A stretch of 24,270 nt of DNA, from the NCBI GenBank assembly GCA_046538945.1, contig JBKHHW010000034.1, positions 1-24,270 of the forward strand, read 5' to 3'. Shown here in pieces: positions 22,293-24,270 of the stretch; within the stretch, counting starts at the first letter, position 1; each line of letters starts with the position of its first letter. Below the pieces are notes generated by a model, which saw only the letters and a program-made list of their open reading frames with translations, did no database searches and was not told the origin of the DNA. The DNA comes from JAEZKC01 sp046538945 (lineage in GTDB: Bacteria; Fibrobacterota; Chitinivibrionia; Chitinivibrionales; Chitinispirillaceae). Position numbers and translations under genes: made by a program.

Positions 22293-23212
22293 GGGGTTTC
22301 ATTCTTGCTGCCGGATTCGGAACACGCCTTAAACCGCTAACCGACCATATCCCCAAGGCGCTCGTGCCGGTTTGCGGCGAACCGCTTCTGGGCAGGAACC
22401 TCAAGGCTCTGACTGATGCGAAAGTGTTCTCGGCGTTAGCTGTCAATACCCACTATCTCAACCATCTGGTGGAAGATTTCAGAAAGAAATCTGAAATAGA
22501 GTTCGATATCTTTCATGAGGAGAAAGAGATCAGAGGTACAGGCGGGGCGCTTGATTTCGCGCGGGATTTTCTCTCCGGGGATAATACGTTCTTTGTCGCC
22601 AATGTGGATATTCTGAATAATTTCGATATAGCGGATATGGCCAGGCGGTTTGAAGAATCCGGGCGTATCTGTTCGCTTGTTTCGGTCCCGGCAGAGGACC
22701 AGGGGACAATACTTTACGATCTGAGCAGCGGGGATTATCTGGGCGTCAGAAGTGAGGAAAACTCTTTCCCGAATGCGTCAGGAGCCGATTTTACCGGGGC
22801 GGCTTTTTACAGAAGAGAGTTTCTCGATTTTGTGGGTGGGAGTGACTTTTCCATCATTCCTGTATGGAAAAGAGCGGCCCAAAAAGGTTTTGTCCCCGGG
22901 ATCATCACTCCGGACAGCTCCTGCTGGTGGAGGGACATCGGGACTCCGGCCGCTCTTGCCCAGGTGCATTTTGATCTACTCGAGGGCAGTCTGGAGCTGA
23001 ATGTTCCGGAGCATTTCGAGCTGGACAGAAACAACAAAATCTGTTCCAGAGCTGGCGTAAAGCCTGCTTTGCTTGGGCCGTACTCCTGGTACGAACCTCA
23101 CAGTGCTCCGGCCGGCTATTCCATATCCAGAAGCATTGTGCTGGGTGAAGGGACTGTTCAGAGGGACACCGCGGGATCGATCGTAACCGAGTGGGGAGAA
23201 ATCAGGTTGTAA
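22289..23212 (+). CDS. murU: MurU-like nucleotidyltransferase (N-acetylmuramate-1-phosphate uridylyltransferase)
   Basis: Expected to join UTP and MurNAc-1-phosphate into UDP-MurNAc, bypassing MurA/MurB. Nucleotidyltransferase motifs: LAAGFGTRLKPLT (6-18), P22-K23, the metal-binding D107 in VANVDIL, GTGGAL (83-88), and WWRDIGTPAAL (213-223; D216). I start at GTG 22289, which overlaps the previous stop and has GGAG eight bases upstream. The longer frame from 22220 would add 23 unrelated residues inside the preceding gene. At 307 residues it is longer than Pseudomonas MurU (about 220); the extra C-terminal part (about 235-307) reads like a short beta-helix or cap. Substrate is inferred from the AmgK-like neighbour; other sugar-1-phosphates are possible. 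The next gene begins immediately after the stop. Confidence 0.85.
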   Translation: MRGFILAAGFGTRLKPLTDHIPKALVPVCGEPLLGRNLKALTDAKVFSALAVNTHYLNHLVEDFRKKSEIEFDIFHEEKEIRGTGGALDFARDFLSGDNTFFVANVDILNNFDIADMARRFEESGRICSLVSVPAEDQGTILYDLSSGDYLGVRSEENSFPNASGADFTGAAFYRREFLDFVGGSDFSIIPVWKRAAQKGFVPGIITPDSSCWWRDIGTPAALAQVHFDLLEGSLELNVPEHFELDRNNKICSRAGVKPALLGPYSWYEPHSAPAGYSISRSIVLGEGTVQRDTAGSIVTEWGEIRL

Positions 23213-24235
23213 ATGGAACTCACACCTGCACAGATAAAATTTCTAACTGAATATACAGACGATTTCAGACTGTCGGACTGGAACGTGGAGCTGGCCGGCC
23301 AGGCGGGCTCGCAGCGGAGATTCATAAGGGTGAGCAGAGGGGATCGGTCCTTCATACTCATCGAGTGGGACAGCAGGGATGAGGACTGGCCCAGATTCCT
23401 GACGATCGAGGCGGAACTTTCCACTTCCGTTCCGTTTCTTCCGCGCATCTACTGTAGCGACCCCCGTCACGGTCTGATTCTTGAGGAGGACCTGGGTTCG
23501 TTGACTCTCAAGCAGTTCTGCGACGAGAATGCCGGAAACAGCAGTGTAGTCATGGATATGTACAGAAGAGTTATCGATGCCCTTTTCAGCTGGCAGCAGG
23601 TAGACGTATCGGAGAGTGAAGTGATATCCTCCCGTGAAATGGATTTGGATGTTTTCATATGGGAGAGCGCCTATTTTGCCAGGCACTGTGTCACTGAGTA
23701 TTTCGGTCAGGAGCACTGTCTTACAGAAGAATGGGAAGAGGAACGGTCAAGGATGGCACTCTATGCTTCCGGTCTTGAAAAAGCCTGCATGCATCGGGAT
23801 TTCCAGTCTGAAAACATCCTTGTTTACAATGGTGAGATCCGTTTTGTGGACTATCAGGGTGCCCGGCTGGGTCCTCCCCAGTACGATCTCGCCTCGCTTC
23901 TCTACGATCCCTATATTGGAATTCTTGACCGAAGAATAACGGAAGAGCTGCTTGATTATTACATTTCTAAATGGAATTGCGCTCTCGATGTGAAGAGTTA
24001 CTACATCTGTTCCGCCCAGAGGCTTATGCAGGCTCTGGGCGCCTATGGAAACCTCTCACTTCACAAGGGTAAGCCCTGGTACGGTGAATTCATACCCGTC
24101 GCCCTCAAGAGGCTTGATTCGGTGTTCGGGCACCTTCCCGAGTATCCTGCCATGGGGAATGTGGTGCGGTGCTGTCTTGAGAGCATGGAGGCCTGCGGGC
24201 TTGCGGTGAAGGGGGATACTGCCTCGGGAGAGTAG
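23213..24235 (+). CDS. amgK: AmgK-like anomeric sugar kinase (MurNAc/GlcNAc 1-kinase)
   Basis: 340-residue aminoglycoside-phosphotransferase-fold kinase, expected to phosphorylate MurNAc (and perhaps GlcNAc) at C1 using ATP. Motifs: N-terminal SQRRFIRV (33-40; Ser/Arg pattern of the nucleotide loop), LILEEDLGSLTL (88-99), the catalytic loop CMHRDFQSENILV (192-204; D196, N201), and VDYQGARLGPPQYDLASLLY (212-231) with metal-binding D213. The VDYQ-AR-GPP-YDLASLL block is characteristic of AmgK and close relatives. ATG 23213 directly follows the murU stop with no gap, so translation is coupled. mupP is not present here; it would be needed only if MurNAc-6-phosphate were the input. Only 35 bases follow before the window ends. 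Confidence 0.87.
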   Translation: MELTPAQIKFLTEYTDDFRLSDWNVELAGQAGSQRRFIRVSRGDRSFILIEWDSRDEDWPRFLTIEAELSTSVPFLPRIYCSDPRHGLILEEDLGSLTLKQFCDENAGNSSVVMDMYRRVIDALFSWQQVDVSESEVISSREMDLDVFIWESAYFARHCVTEYFGQEHCLTEEWEEERSRMALYASGLEKACMHRDFQSENILVYNGEIRFVDYQGARLGPPQYDLASLLYDPYIGILDRRITEELLDYYISKWNCALDVKSYYICSAQRLMQALGAYGNLSLHKGKPWYGEFIPVALKRLDSVFGHLPEYPAMGNVVRCCLESMEACGLAVKGDTASGE

Positions 24236-24270
24236 ACACGGGTGTTAGGATTAGGAGTTATACTTCGACT

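Noticed and set aside
1..24270. CRISPR arrays, insertion sequences, prophage or defence genes
   Set aside because: I saw no spaced direct repeats, transposase, integrase or terminal inverted repeats of element size anywhere in the window.

Overview
This window reads as chromosomal DNA of a motile, diderm (Gram-negative) bacterium of about 50% GC. I see no insertion sequence, phage, CRISPR array, rRNA or tRNA gene. Indicators are a sigma54-driven flagellar cluster with the FliW-CsrA control pair, a c-di-GMP phosphodiesterase, bS21, and muropeptide-recycling enzymes of the AmgK/MurU type. The phylum cannot be fixed from sequence reading alone. An FCB-group or Fibrobacterota/Chitinivibrionia-like organism is my best guess (inference), because the secreted protein at 17379-18632 resembles a family I know mainly from Bacteroidota and relatives.

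Layout. 1-510 has no recognisable gene. 511-3087 (+) is a SWIM-SNF2 helicase, convergent with proB (3108-4232, -). pdxA (4462-5451, -) follows, with a divergent 58-residue small protein at 5516-5692 (+). 5750-11792 (-) is the flagellar block. In the direction of transcription it is a rod-binding/lytic transglycosylase FlgJ-like protein, flgN, flgK and flgL, then a flagellin gene, then fliW-csrA. A divergent receiver-domain gene lacking the phosphoacceptor Asp (12069-12440) and a TatD nuclease (12475-13239) face a PAS-GGDEF-EAL phosphodiesterase (13249-15039, -).

15478-20587 (+) is a run of aspS, a secreted protein of unknown function, an MFS (UMF1-type) transporter overlapping it by 4 bases, and a TrmH-type methyltransferase. 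The convergent rpsU (20622-20828, -) uses a terminator that lies inside the 3' end of the methyltransferase gene. The window closes with a tightly coupled three-gene operon (21111-24235, +): a DUF1343/NamZ-like protein, a MurU-like nucleotidyltransferase and an AmgK-like sugar kinase. Together these look like a route from peptidoglycan fragments to UDP-MurNAc.

Regulation is the richest part. Two near-consensus sigma54 promoters (upstream of the flgJ-like gene and of flagellin) each have a 17-bp dyad of the form GAGGnAAnnnTTnCCTC or close to it, 53-60 bp upstream of the promoter, as expected for one shared enhancer-binding activator. The flagellin leader carries two GGA motifs placed as CsrA sites: one in a small hairpin loop, one on the Shine-Dalgarno. 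fliW-csrA has its own sigma70-like promoter, so a full transcription plus translation circuit for flagellin can be drawn from this sequence. Other points of note are a related insert in both FlgK and FlgL, a Glu-to-Gln change at the proposed catalytic position of the NamZ-like protein (which also lacks a signal peptide), and a nested stem structure upstream of aspS.
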